Assembly (NCBI GenBank): GCA_900552555.1
Contig: URZW01000004.1
Location: 25,260 to 89,259, forward strand
Length of the DNA stretch: 64,000 nucleotides
Reading direction: 5' to 3'
Source of the DNA: an uncultured Clostridium sp.
GTDB lineage: Bacteria > Bacillota > Clostridia > TANB77 > CAG-508
Position numbers and translations under genes: made by a program
Shown here: one piece after another, positions 53,938 to 62,472 of the stretch
Numbering within the stretch: the stretch's first letter is position 1
How the letters are laid out: each line of letters begins with the position of its first letter
The notes under the pieces: generated by a model
What the model was told of the DNA's origin: nothing
What the model saw: only the letters and a program-made list of their open reading frames with translations
Database searches by the model: none

Positions 53938-55302
53938 TTACTTTAATTTTTTTTCTATTAAATCCGCAATTTCTCTTGCCTTTTTAGTAATATATTCTTG
54001 GTCTTCTCCTTCAATCATAACTCTTACTAATGGTTCTGTACCAGAAGGTCTGATTAAAACTCTACCATTTCCAGCAAATTCTTTTTCCAATTTTTCTATT
54101 GAATTTTTAATTTCATCATCTTTATCATAATCATATTTTTTCTCTGAATTTACTTTTGCATTTATTAAAACTTGAGGATATAATTTAATAATTTTAGCCA
54201 TTTTTGATGCTGTTTCATTTTCCTCTAATATTGCTTGTATTAACATTAATGATGTTAATATACCATCACCTGTTGGATTATAATCTAATAAAATTACGTG
54301 ACCTGATTGTTCTCCACCTAAATTATATCCGTCTTTTAGCATTTCTTCTAATACATATCTATCTCCAACTTTTGTTTGAATTAGTTCCAATCCATTATCT
54401 CTTGCATATTTATGAAGACCTAAATTACTCATTACTGTAGCAACTATTGTATCTTTTGCTAATTTTCCTTTTTTTCTTAGATAATTAGATACAATTGCCA
54501 TAATCATATCTCCATCTATTTCATTACCTTTTTCATCAACGGCTAGGCATCTATCACCATCACCATCATATGCAACTCCAAGGCTTAATTTGTTTTCAAC
54601 AACAAATTTTTTCAATGAATCTAAATGGGTTGACCCACAATTATCATTTATATTTATTCCATCTGGACGATTATTTATTATTTTATATTTAATTCCTAAT
54701 GCTTTAAACACTTTCTCTGCAACTACTGATGTTGCTCCATTTGCTGTATCTATACCAACAACAAAATCATCTCTGTTTAATCTTTCAAAATTATCATCAA
54801 AGTTTTTTCTAAAGAAATAAACATATTCATCTAATAAATCTGCTCTATATTCAGATACACCAATTTTGCTACTTATAGCTGTTAGCTCATTGATTTTTCC
54901 TGAATCCATTACTTCTTCTATTTCTTCTTCAAGACTATCTGGTATTTTCATACCTTTGTTACTAAAATATTTTATTCCATTAAATTCAAATGTATTGTGT
55001 GAGGCTGATATTACAACACTTGCATCTGCTTGCAATTTTCTTGTTAAGTATGCAACTGCTGGTGTTGGTATAACACCTAGTAATTTTACATTTGCTCCAT
55101 AACTTAAAAATCCAGCTACCATTGCACTTTCTATTAATGTTCCAGATATTCTTGTGTCTCTTCCAATTAATATTGTTGGTGCATGGTCTGTATGTTTTGA
55201 TAATACATATGCTCCTGCTTTTGCTACTTTATATACCAATTCTGGTGTAAGTTCTGTGTTTGCAATTCTTCTTATACCATCTGTTCCAAAATATTTTCTC
55301 AT
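53938..55302 (-). CDS. glmM: Phosphoglucosamine mutase
   Basis: A 454-residue enzyme converting glucosamine-6-phosphate to glucosamine-1-phosphate for peptidoglycan and surface polysaccharide precursors. It starts MRKYFGTDGIRR. The catalytic phosphoserine is Ser101 in SASHNTFEFNGIKYF. The magnesium loop is DGDGDRCL (about 240) and the sugar-binding loop GGEQSGHVI. A C-terminal RPSGTEPLVRVM phosphate-binding motif is present. Complete. It is the last gene of the minus-strand run that starts with the His-Xaa-Ser and capsule genes, separated from them by a long hairpin element. Confidence 0.97.
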   Translation of the reverse strand: MRKYFGTDGIRRIANTELTPELVYKVAKAGAYVLSKHTDHAPTILIGRDTRISGTLIESAMVAGFLSYGANVKLLGVIPTPAVAYLTRKLQADASVVISASHNTFEFNGIKYFSNKGMKIPDSLEEEIEEVMDSGKINELTAISSKIGVSEYRADLLDEYVYFFRKNFDDNFERLNRDDFVVGIDTANGATSVVAEKVFKALGIKYKIINNRPDGININDNCGSTHLDSLKKFVVENKLSLGVAYDGDGDRCLAVDEKGNEIDGDMIMAIVSNYLRKKGKLAKDTIVATVMSNLGLHKYARDNGLELIQTKVGDRYVLEEMLKDGYNLGGEQSGHVILLDYNPTGDGILTSLMLIQAILEENETASKMAKIIKLYPQVLINAKVNSEKKYDYDKDDEIKNSIEKLEKEFAGNGRVLIRPSGTEPLVRVMIEGEDQEYITKKAREIADLIEKKLK

Positions 55303-55350
55303 ATTTTTACTTCCTTTCTATATACATCAATTAAAACTATTTATTTTATG

Positions 55351-55581
55351 TTAAAGTTCAGTAAATATAAACGTGGAATACCTGTGAATGATATTTTGAA
55401 TATATTTCGAATGTGACCGAAATAGTGTTACAAATTCTTAAGTAAATGCTCTAAAGGGTCCTGTCTTCGGGTATTGTTAGAGTATTTACGTTAGAATTTG
55501 TTAACGTCATGCAGGAAACCTGAGAAAAATATGAAAAATATCATTCACAGGTATTCCACGTTTATATTTAATGAACTTTAA
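55351..55581. repeat. Long hairpin element, shorter copy (231 bp)
   Basis: The arm TTAAAGTTCA-GTAAATATAAACGTGGAATACC and its continuation TGTGAATGATATTTT returns as a reverse complement ending at 55581. The central part (TTTCGAATGTGACC, AATTCTTAAGTAAAT) resembles the core of the 14337-14815 element. It fills the gap between capC and glmM. Confidence 0.8.
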
Positions 55582-55616
55582 CTTCTATATTTTAAAATTA
55601 ATATAGTATTATAATA

Positions 55617-56417
55617 TTAATCCCACTTTTTAAAATATTCTCTTAAAATTGTTATCATTTTTTCTTTAAAAGTCAACTTAAATTCTATAGGCTCATCAAT
55701 ATCAATTCTTTTATTTTGTAACACAAGCTTAGGATTTGTAGTTGATAATTCATGTACTTTATCCTCACCAACAATAGCACTGATTTCAGTTAATGCCTCT
55801 GGAATTCTTTTATAAATAGTATTAGGCCTATGTACATCACTACCAAGAAAATGTATCATATTATTTTCATAAAATTTTCTAACTATAAATTGAGCTTTTT
55901 TTCCATATTGGCCTAAAATACTACCATAATTAGCTTGCATTAACACTCCTTTTTGAATCAAATCATATATTAATTCTGGTTCCTTTTGTACAAATGTATA
56001 TCTTTCTGGATGAGCTAATACTGGTATTAATTTATTCTCTTGTAACGAATATATTACATTATATAAATCCATTGGTTCTGCATTTAATGGCATTTCAAAT
56101 AAAACATAACAGCTGTTATTTATTGTTGATGCTTTACCGTCTATTAATAATTGCATCATATTATCTGATATATATATTTCATTTCCTAAGTATAAATTTG
56201 TTTCTATTCCTTTTGATTTTAAATTATCACTTATAGCTTTTACCCACATATCTCTTTCTGGTACGTCTGTTTCATAATAATTTTCAATGTAATGTGATGT
56301 CAATATTATTTCGTCAAATCCTGCCTCTTTGGCTTCTTTTATTAATGCTATTGTTTCTTCTATATTTCTTGCTCCATCATCTATATTTGGTAATATATGT
56401 GTATGAAAGTCTATCAT
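55617..56417 (-). CDS. capC: PHP-type protein-tyrosine phosphatase (CapC/CpsB/Wzb functional class)
   Basis: A 266-residue manganese-dependent phosphatase of the PHP superfamily. MIDFHTHILPNIDDGARNIEETIALI gives the metal ligands of the first motif (HTH, then D). TSHYIENYY, VLAHPERYTF and FLGSDVHRPN are the later metal-binding loops. It removes phosphate from the BY-kinase tyrosine cluster encoded next door. It lies 27 bp after the kinase gene in the same operon. The start has AGGAG upstream. Confidence 0.93.
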   Translation of the reverse strand: MIDFHTHILPNIDDGARNIEETIALIKEAKEAGFDEIILTSHYIENYYETDVPERDMWVKAISDNLKSKGIETNLYLGNEIYISDNMMQLLIDGKASTINNSCYVLFEMPLNAEPMDLYNVIYSLQENKLIPVLAHPERYTFVQKEPELIYDLIQKGVLMQANYGSILGQYGKKAQFIVRKFYENNMIHFLGSDVHRPNTIYKRIPEALTEISAIVGEDKVHELSTTNPKLVLQNKRIDIDEPIEFKLTFKEKMITILREYFKKWD

Positions 56418-56444
56418 TTTAGTTCTCCTCTTTCTTCTGTTCTA

Positions 56445-57398
56445 TTATAAATTTTTCTTTTCATGGTCTAAATATGTATTCATTTGATCCAATATATCTT
56501 TTGCTCTATTTATTTCAATAGTTGAATTTTTATTATTATCAATAAAATTAGGTTTTGACAAATCATTATCTTCAACATCGTTTTTAACATTTTTGTTTTT
56601 ATTAATTGACTGTGTTTTATATTTATCATCATTTTGTTTTAATACATCATATGCTTTATTTTTAATTTCCATTCTACCTGTTTGACCAAGTGAAGCACCT
56701 GTTGAGCCATAGTAATAATATTTTTCGTTATATTTCTTTACAGATACAGGCATTTTATTAACAACAATACCAGCTAAACATCCACCTACATTTTGAATAT
56801 TTTTTATTACTCTTTCCAAATTGTCTTTTTTAGTTTCTTTATGTGCTGTTACAATTACTGTTGAATCAACTATTCTTGATAAAATAACAGAGTCTGTAAC
56901 TAATTCACAAGGTGTTCCATCAATTATAATTATGTCACAAGCTTCTTTTAAATCACCAATTAATTTATTCATTTGTGGTGATACTAGCAATTCTGATGGA
57001 TTTGGTGGTATGTTACCTGCTGTCATTATTAATAAATTATCTATTTCAGTTTTTTGCAAATAATCTGCTATATCTGGTTCTTGTCCTTCTGGTACATCCA
57101 TTCCTGATAAATAATTAGAAAGTCCTGGACGTGGAGATGCTCCAAATATTGTATATTGTCTTCCTTTTCTCATATCTGCATCAATTAGTATAACCTTGTT
57201 ATCAGCTTGTGCAAATGTTACTGCTAAATTTGAGGCAACCCAACTTTTTCCTTCTCCAGGAAAAGTTGAAGTTATTAATAATGTTTTTAATTTTTTATTT
57301 GCATTCATAAATTGTATATTAGTTCTTAGAGTTCTAAACACCTCTGATACCGGTGATTTAGGATCTCTTTGTGTTATTAGTTCTCTTTTTATTTTCAT
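56445..57398 (-). CDS. capB: Bacterial tyrosine kinase (CapB/CpsD, BY-kinase)
   Basis: A 317-residue P-loop tyrosine kinase controlling capsule/exopolysaccharide assembly. It has EVFRTLRTNIQF, Walker A STFPGEGKSWVA, Walker A' VILIDADMRKG, and Walker B IIIDGTPCELVTD. The tyrosine-rich segment EKYYYYGST (around 215) is the usual autophosphorylation region, here followed by an extra C-terminal tail of about 90 residues. It starts 2 bp after the Wzz-like gene, so the activator/kinase pair is translationally coupled. Confidence 0.94.
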   Translation of the reverse strand: MKIKRELITQRDPKSPVSEVFRTLRTNIQFMNANKKLKTLLITSTFPGEGKSWVASNLAVTFAQADNKVILIDADMRKGRQYTIFGASPRPGLSNYLSGMDVPEGQEPDIADYLQKTEIDNLLIMTAGNIPPNPSELLVSPQMNKLIGDLKEACDIIIIDGTPCELVTDSVILSRIVDSTVIVTAHKETKKDNLERVIKNIQNVGGCLAGIVVNKMPVSVKKYNEKYYYYGSTGASLGQTGRMEIKNKAYDVLKQNDDKYKTQSINKNKNVKNDVEDNDLSKPNFIDNNKNSTIEINRAKDILDQMNTYLDHEKKNL

Positions 57399-57400
57399 TA

Positions 57401-58108
57401 TTATTTCTTTCCTCCTTTGTTTTTAGCTGGTTCAAAATTATATAATGGTATTGTTGCTAATACTGGCACCTTAAATTCTTTTTCAACTTCTTCTGCTGTT
57501 TTTATTGTTGTATCTAGCATATTTGCAATCAATACATATCCTGCTGCTATTACTAAACCTATAAATGTAAATATCATTATGTCTTTTGGGTGATTTATGT
57601 TTGATGGCGCCGTTTCTGCTTCTGCTTTGTCTACTATTTGAACATTATTGATTTTATAGATTTCTTGTATCTTTTCTGTAAATACTTTTGCTACCTCATT
57701 TGCTACTTTTTCAGCTATATTTGGATTTGCATTTGTTACTGAAATTTTTATTATTTCTGTATCTTTTTCTTGTGTTACAGTTATGTTATTTTTTAATTCA
57801 TCTTCACTTATATTTATTTCTAAATTTGATATAACTTGTCTTAATACACTTTTACTTTGTACTAGAGCACTATATGTTGATACTAATTTTGAGTTTAATG
57901 TTACATCTGTTGTTGTTATTGTATTTGTTTTGTCTGATGAATTTCCAGAAGTTGCTAGTAATAATGTTGTTGATGATGTATATTTTGGTGTTACAAATCC
58001 TATTGTGTAAATTACTCCTAATAACATAAATATTAATATTATTAATATTATTTGTGTTTTTTTGCTCCAAAATAAGCTTAATAGTTCTTTTAAATCAATT
58101 TCTTCCAT
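57401..58108 (-). CDS. capA: Wzz/CapA-type polysaccharide chain-length regulator and kinase activator
   Basis: A 235-residue membrane protein with two helices (about 17-36 and 178-197) flanking an extracellular loop. The start MEEIDLKELLSLFWSKKTQIILIILIFMLLGVIYTIGFVTPKYTSSTTLLL is the Wzz motif. After the second helix, a short cytoplasmic tail (VEKEFKVPVLATIPLYNFEPAKNKGGKK) can contact the kinase. In Gram-positive bacteria this half is a separate protein from the kinase, as here. It is 122 bp after hxsB; no clear terminator divides them. Confidence 0.93.
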   Translation of the reverse strand: MEEIDLKELLSLFWSKKTQIILIILIFMLLGVIYTIGFVTPKYTSSTTLLLATSGNSSDKTNTITTTDVTLNSKLVSTYSALVQSKSVLRQVISNLEINISEDELKNNITVTQEKDTEIIKISVTNANPNIAEKVANEVAKVFTEKIQEIYKINNVQIVDKAEAETAPSNINHPKDIMIFTFIGLVIAAGYVLIANMLDTTIKTAEEVEKEFKVPVLATIPLYNFEPAKNKGGKK

Positions 58109-58230
58109 TTTCTTCTCCTTTTATTTTTATCTTAAAATCGTATGTTGTTATTTTATCATATTGATAATTTTGTATCAAGTAATTTGATATAAAATTATAA
58201 ATTATTTTTCAAATTGAGTATATTTTTTGA

Positions 58231-59622
58231 TTAATTCACCCATTTTTCAAAAATATCCATTATTTCTTTATCATTTTTCTCAATATAATCAAATAAAATA
58301 TTCAAAATACCCCCATAAACTTTACACCTAAATTCTTTTGGATATTTAGCAAAAATATTCTCATCCTGTGCTAAATTAATAACAGGGCAAGTACCACAAT
58401 AAGGTGTATAAATGCATCCTCTACAAGAAGGTAAACATTCAATACAAGAAGAGATGCACATTGCTTTTGTAGAACCACATTCCATCAAATCTTTATAAGA
58501 ACTTTCTTCTACATTGCCTAATTTAAAACTATCATTTCCCATTTCTGCTAACATTCTGCCCTCATCACATGTATAAATATTTCCATCATAATAATATGCA
58601 AGTTGTCCTATTGCACCTCCACAAGGAGAACGAAGTTCCATATAATTAACTGGGCTATTTCTTAAAATTTTTTTCAACAAAATACTGCTATGACCTTCTA
58701 CTAAATTTATTCCTTCTTTATTTTTTTGTATAATGTATTCCAATGTTTTTTTATAAAACCTCAAAAATTCTTCTGCATCGTATCCAATATTTTTCCAGTT
58801 ATTATCTGCTTTTCCTAATTTTGTTAATGGTCTTATAAATATATTTTCTAATCCCAAATTTATATATTCATCAACAATTTCTTTATAATTTTCTAGACTG
58901 TATTTAGTTGTAGTTTCAATTGCACTAACATTTTTTCCATTTTTTCTCAATATTTTTATTTTATTAACAGTTTCTTCATAGGAATCTTTATTAGCAAATG
59001 GTCTATTTTTGTTTTGAATTTCTTTATTTCCATCAATTGATGTACATATTGATACATTATTTTCTATAAAGAATTGCATCATTTCGTCAGTTAATAATGT
59101 TAAATTAGATACTAAATTATACTCAATATGTTTTTCTTTTTCCGCTTCTTTTGAATATTCTATTATGTATTTTATGACATCAAAATTAGTTAATGGCTCT
59201 CCTCCTTGAAATTCAAAAGTAATATAATCACTAGGTGACTGTAATGCTATATCTACGGCCTTTTTTGCTGTATCTTTTGTCATCTTATAATCTTCTTTCT
59301 GATTTAAGTTTCCGGCTTGGCAATATATACAATTAAAATTACAATTTTTGCTAACAACAAATATATGTAATGTTGTTGGTACTAATAAATATTCTTTTTG
59401 TTTTCTTACTTTTAAAGATGCATCTGTTGCAAAAACCTCATCACTACCTTCAAATATAAAGTTTTTCTCAATTAATTCTTTATATGTATCTTCACTTAAT
59501 TTTTCTTTCTTTATTAGTTTTTTAAATTCATCTTTTGGTACAAATGCAAATTTTCCCATATCATTTGTTATTAAATAATTATTTTTTCTTTCTTTAAAAT
59601 TAAAATAATTTAGTTTGTACAT
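58231..59622 (-). CDS. hxsB: Radical SAM maturase HxsB-like (His-Xaa-Ser system)
   Basis: A 463-residue radical SAM protein, the family's usual length of about 460. It starts MYKLNYFNFKERKNNYLITNDMGKFAFVPKDEF. The iron-sulfur motif is C-N-F-N-C-I-Y-C (Cys94, 98, 101), followed by FEFQGGEPL (139-143) and TSIDGNKEIQNKNRP. The C-terminal part has a SPASM-like set of cysteines (SPCGGAIG, CDEGRM, CISSCIECLPSCRGCIYTPYCGTCP) for auxiliary clusters. With HxsC it is expected to modify the His/Ser-rich protein. GAGGTAG precedes the ATG. The assignment is by pattern and neighbourhood. Confidence 0.88.
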   Translation of the reverse strand: MYKLNYFNFKERKNNYLITNDMGKFAFVPKDEFKKLIKKEKLSEDTYKELIEKNFIFEGSDEVFATDASLKVRKQKEYLLVPTTLHIFVVSKNCNFNCIYCQAGNLNQKEDYKMTKDTAKKAVDIALQSPSDYITFEFQGGEPLTNFDVIKYIIEYSKEAEKEKHIEYNLVSNLTLLTDEMMQFFIENNVSICTSIDGNKEIQNKNRPFANKDSYEETVNKIKILRKNGKNVSAIETTTKYSLENYKEIVDEYINLGLENIFIRPLTKLGKADNNWKNIGYDAEEFLRFYKKTLEYIIQKNKEGINLVEGHSSILLKKILRNSPVNYMELRSPCGGAIGQLAYYYDGNIYTCDEGRMLAEMGNDSFKLGNVEESSYKDLMECGSTKAMCISSCIECLPSCRGCIYTPYCGTCPVINLAQDENIFAKYPKEFRCKVYGGILNILFDYIEKNDKEIMDIFEKWVN

Positions 59623-59647
59623 ATGCTACCTCATTTCTTTTTATAAA

Positions 59648-60877
59648 TTATTTTTGATTACAGATATTTCCATTAGGCTTGATATCTTTTTCGGAACCGA
59701 TGTCCCAAAAAGAACCGTCCCCAAAAGGACATACTTTTATTTCTTTTACATTTATTGTTGAATTAAAAAATCCTCCACAATTTTTCTTTACTTTACAATT
59801 CTCGCATTCTTCTTTAAATCTAACTTTATAATCACTTATACTTTTATGAGCAATACTATACAATCTCTCGTCAATATTACATAATGGGAAATTATATAAA
59901 TTTACTATTATTCCCGCTTCTATTATTGTCAAACATGCATCATATAAATATTTATTTACTTTATCAAAATTAATCCAAATATCTTCTCTGTTTTTATAAG
60001 CATTTCCTGTCATTTCTAATGCCATAATATTTACCATTTTCACATCTGGAATCTTTTTTGCAATAAATTTTGCAATGTCATTTAAATATTTATAATTCAT
60101 TTTTGTGACAACAATTCTAATTTCTATATCTATATTTCTTTCTAGTAATTTTTTAATTCCACAAATGCTTTGTTTAAAACTCCCCTTTGCTCTTGTAATA
60201 TTATCGTGTAATTCACTGTTATCAGCATAAATTGGTATTGCAACTCTAATAAATTCTGGTATATTTTCTCTAAATTTATTAACATATTCAGTATTTGAAA
60301 ATACTCTTCCATTTGATAAAAATAAAAATTCAGTTTCTGGAAGACATTTTTTGCACTCTGCCAACACTTTGAATAAATCATCTTTTAGTATTCCAGGCTC
60401 TCCACCTGTTATTGTAATATGTTTTGTATCATCTGGTATACAATGGATTTGTTCAATTATCTTTTTTATATTTGGATTTTCTTTTGTATTTCTGACTACA
60501 TCTGAGTCTGGACACATAATACAATTTGAATTACATTGATTTGTCACTACAATTGCATTGTCTTCTGAATCATCTCTATATAATACTCTAATATTTTTGT
60601 TATTTATTATTTCTACAACATCATAATCTATTAATGTATTAAAACCTTCTACATTGTAGCAATTGTTTATGCTTTCTAAATTTATATTTTGTGGTTTGTC
60701 TTCAAAAATGTATCCTTTATATCCACTTTGATATTGACTAATATTTTGATTGTCCAAGATTTGTATGTATTCTTGTTTTTCTTCTACATTTTTGTTTTTT
60801 ATAATTTTTCCTATAATATATTCATCTTCATTTTTTATACTTATATTTCCTTTTAATATAAATGGTCTATCTTGCAT
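59648..60877 (-). CDS. hxsC: Radical SAM maturase HxsC-like (His-Xaa-Ser system)
   Basis: A 409-residue radical SAM protein. An N-terminal non-SAM region (1-105) precedes C-N-S-N-C-I-M-C (Cys115, 119, 122), TITGGEPG (about 155-162) and LFLSNGRVF. A late cysteine set (CENCKVKKNCGG) follows. ATG at 60877 (MQDRPF) is used because GAGAGG lies 9 bases ahead. The longer frame begins with TTG without a site. From about KVCPFGDGSFWD the C-terminus is coded by a REP-like palindrome, so the last ~20 residues are repeat-derived. It is 25 bp before hxsB. Confidence 0.88.
   Translation of the reverse strand: MQDRPFILKGNISIKNEDEYIIGKIIKNKNVEEKQEYIQILDNQNISQYQSGYKGYIFEDKPQNINLESINNCYNVEGFNTLIDYDVVEIINNKNIRVLYRDDSEDNAIVVTNQCNSNCIMCPDSDVVRNTKENPNIKKIIEQIHCIPDDTKHITITGGEPGILKDDLFKVLAECKKCLPETEFLFLSNGRVFSNTEYVNKFRENIPEFIRVAIPIYADNSELHDNITRAKGSFKQSICGIKKLLERNIDIEIRIVVTKMNYKYLNDIAKFIAKKIPDVKMVNIMALEMTGNAYKNREDIWINFDKVNKYLYDACLTIIEAGIIVNLYNFPLCNIDERLYSIAHKSISDYKVRFKEECENCKVKKNCGGFFNSTINVKEIKVCPFGDGSFWDIGSEKDIKPNGNICNQK
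59692..59732. repeat. REP-like palindrome inside the hxsC 3' end
   Basis: GGAACCGATGTCCC, AAAAAGAACCGTCCCC, AAAAGGACAT. The same core as elsewhere, translated in the same frame (CPFGDGS) as in trmB. Confidence 0.8.
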
Positions 60878-60940
60878 ATAATTCATCCTCTCATTTGGGT
60901 ACAAATCTGATTAAAAAATTATATTTTTCAACCTCTACGC

Positions 60941-61010
60941 CTAACTATATAATCTCAATATATTTTAACCGTATAATTTCAATACTTCCTAACTATATAA
61001 TCTCAATATA
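60941..61010 (-). repeat. 24-bp tandem repeat, three copies, at the 3' end of the A24 gene
   Basis: CTAACTATATAATCTCAATATA occurs at 60941 and 60989, with a diverged copy (TTAACCGTATAATTTCAATACT) at 60965. Period 24 bp. Each copy encodes ILRLYS-stop (or VLKLYG-stop) in the gene's frame. Confidence 0.75.
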
Positions 61011-62026
61011 AAAAATAATATTTCACCAACTAGCATAAATGGTGCAAATGGCATATGTTTTACAATAACAATTGTTTCAGTTCCTTTTGATGTTTTACTC
61101 CATCTTTTTATGCTTTCTACCTGTTCTTCTGTTAATCTAGAATCTGTTGTTTCTGTTGTGTTTTTAGGTAGTCCTTTAACTCTTGAAGTATAAAATCTTA
61201 ATACACTTCCATATGATAATATCATCCTAGGTTTTAAATCACTTATTTTTATTTCTTCATAATTATATTTTTCCGATACTCTTCTAAATAGCATAATTAT
61301 AAACACTAGTAACAACATCTTTAAATTTATAGCATACATTTGGAATCCAAATATCAAATAATAAATTACATTTGCTACTAAAAAGCTTCCTGCTACAATA
61401 ATGCTTGTTTTTTTTGTTTTTATAATTCTATATACAAAAATTAATACAAGCATATTGCATAACAATATAAGGCCTTGATTACTTATTCTAAAGCCTATAA
61501 AAAATTTATTTAAAATATTGTTTATAAAAATTATTATAAAATATCCTAACAAATATTGTATTACAAATTCTTTTATATCTTCTTTATCAAAGCTTGATGG
61601 TTTTAATCTTTCTAACCTTTGTTTATCTTTGACCCATAAAAAAATGGTTTCTAGAAATACATATATAAATGCCACACAAAAAGTTATTATTAGCAAATTT
61701 AATGCTGGAAATACATTTGTTGTTTCTACTTCATATATTTCGAATGGTATCATAAATGTTATTGCTAAAAACAATTTTGCATCACCTGCTGCCCAAATTT
61801 TGAAATAATAAAATGTGAATGATATTAATATTGTAATTGCTAAGTTGATAATAAAATTTGGTATATAATTTATTTCAATTTGCTTAAAACATATTGCATA
61901 ACTAATAGCACTTATTACAAGTGCTATTAGTATGTTTTTGTTATATATTTTTTTATTTTTTAAATCTGTTATTGATGATACTATTCCTAGTATTATCGCT
62001 ATTATACTTTGTATATATGGTAACAT
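60989..62026 (-). CDS. Prepilin-peptidase-like (A24 family) membrane aspartyl protease
   Basis: A 345-residue polytopic membrane protein. Asp21 in SSITDLKNKKIYN and Asp82 in AAGDAKLFLAIT match the two catalytic aspartates of type IV prepilin/preflagellin peptidases (second motif GD). About eight hydrophobic segments follow, and a soluble part near 260-320 has LKPRMILSYGSVLRFYTSRVKG. The N-terminal methylase half of classical PilD is missing. It lies between hxsD and hxsC, 8 bp after hxsD with its TAGGAG site across the hxsD stop. It is thus a probable protease for HxsA or another exported partner. Confidence 0.85.
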   Translation of the reverse strand: MLPYIQSIIAIILGIVSSITDLKNKKIYNKNILIALVISAISYAICFKQIEINYIPNFIINLAITILISFTFYYFKIWAAGDAKLFLAITFMIPFEIYEVETTNVFPALNLLIITFCVAFIYVFLETIFLWVKDKQRLERLKPSSFDKEDIKEFVIQYLLGYFIIIFINNILNKFFIGFRISNQGLILLCNMLVLIFVYRIIKTKKTSIIVAGSFLVANVIYYLIFGFQMYAINLKMLLLVFIIMLFRRVSEKYNYEEIKISDLKPRMILSYGSVLRFYTSRVKGLPKNTTETTDSRLTEEQVESIKRWSKTSKGTETIVIVKHMPFAPFMLVGEILFFILRLYS

Positions 62027-62034
62027 CTCTACTC

Positions 62035-62463
62035 CTATTTATTTTCAGATTTATCAAACCAATTTGTTGCTATATCGTCTATATTGTAATCTTCTAAAGT
62101 TTCTTCTATTTTTTCATTTTCTTCATTTTTTTCTTGCTCTGTTTCTGTGTCTATGCAAGTTGTATATAATGCTCTTCCTACAATTAGTTCTCTTAAATTT
62201 TTTGTTTCTACTGATATTTCATATCTAAGTGTTTCATTAAATAATTCATTATATAATTCACCTATTATTTTTTCTAAATCCTCTTTTGATTCCTCTTTTA
62301 AAACCATTTCTATTTTTATTGTTTGTTCATCTTTGTAATCCATTTTGACATATGTATTTTCTAAGTAATTGCTTAGTGCTTTTTTTATTGCTATTACTGG
62401 ATATAATTTTGAATTTAATAAAATTTCTGCATAATTATCTTTTATTTTATATAACTTGTCCAT
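62035..62463 (-). CDS. hxsD: HxsD-like protein of the His-Xaa-Ser system
   Basis: A 142-residue protein. Its start (MDKLYKIKDNYAEILLNSKLYPVIAIKKALSNYLENTYVKMDY) and late IGELYNELFNETLRYEISVETKNLRELIVGRALYTT match the HxsD pattern of an early LYP-x-x-AI and a late RELIVGRA motif. A Glu-rich tail (TEQEKNEENEKIEETLED) is added. HxsD proteins are small and may bridge the precursor and the maturases. It starts 9 bp after hxsA, the ribosome site being inside the end of hxsA. Confidence 0.87.
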   Translation of the reverse strand: MDKLYKIKDNYAEILLNSKLYPVIAIKKALSNYLENTYVKMDYKDEQTIKIEMVLKEESKEDLEKIIGELYNELFNETLRYEISVETKNLRELIVGRALYTTCIDTETEQEKNEENEKIEETLEDYNIDDIATNWFDKSENK

Positions 62464-62472
62464 CTAATTCTC

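Noticed and set aside
58150..58200. AT-rich inverted repeat after hxsB as terminator
   Set aside because: The stem is weak and on the minus strand no T-run follows, so read-through into capA remains plausible.
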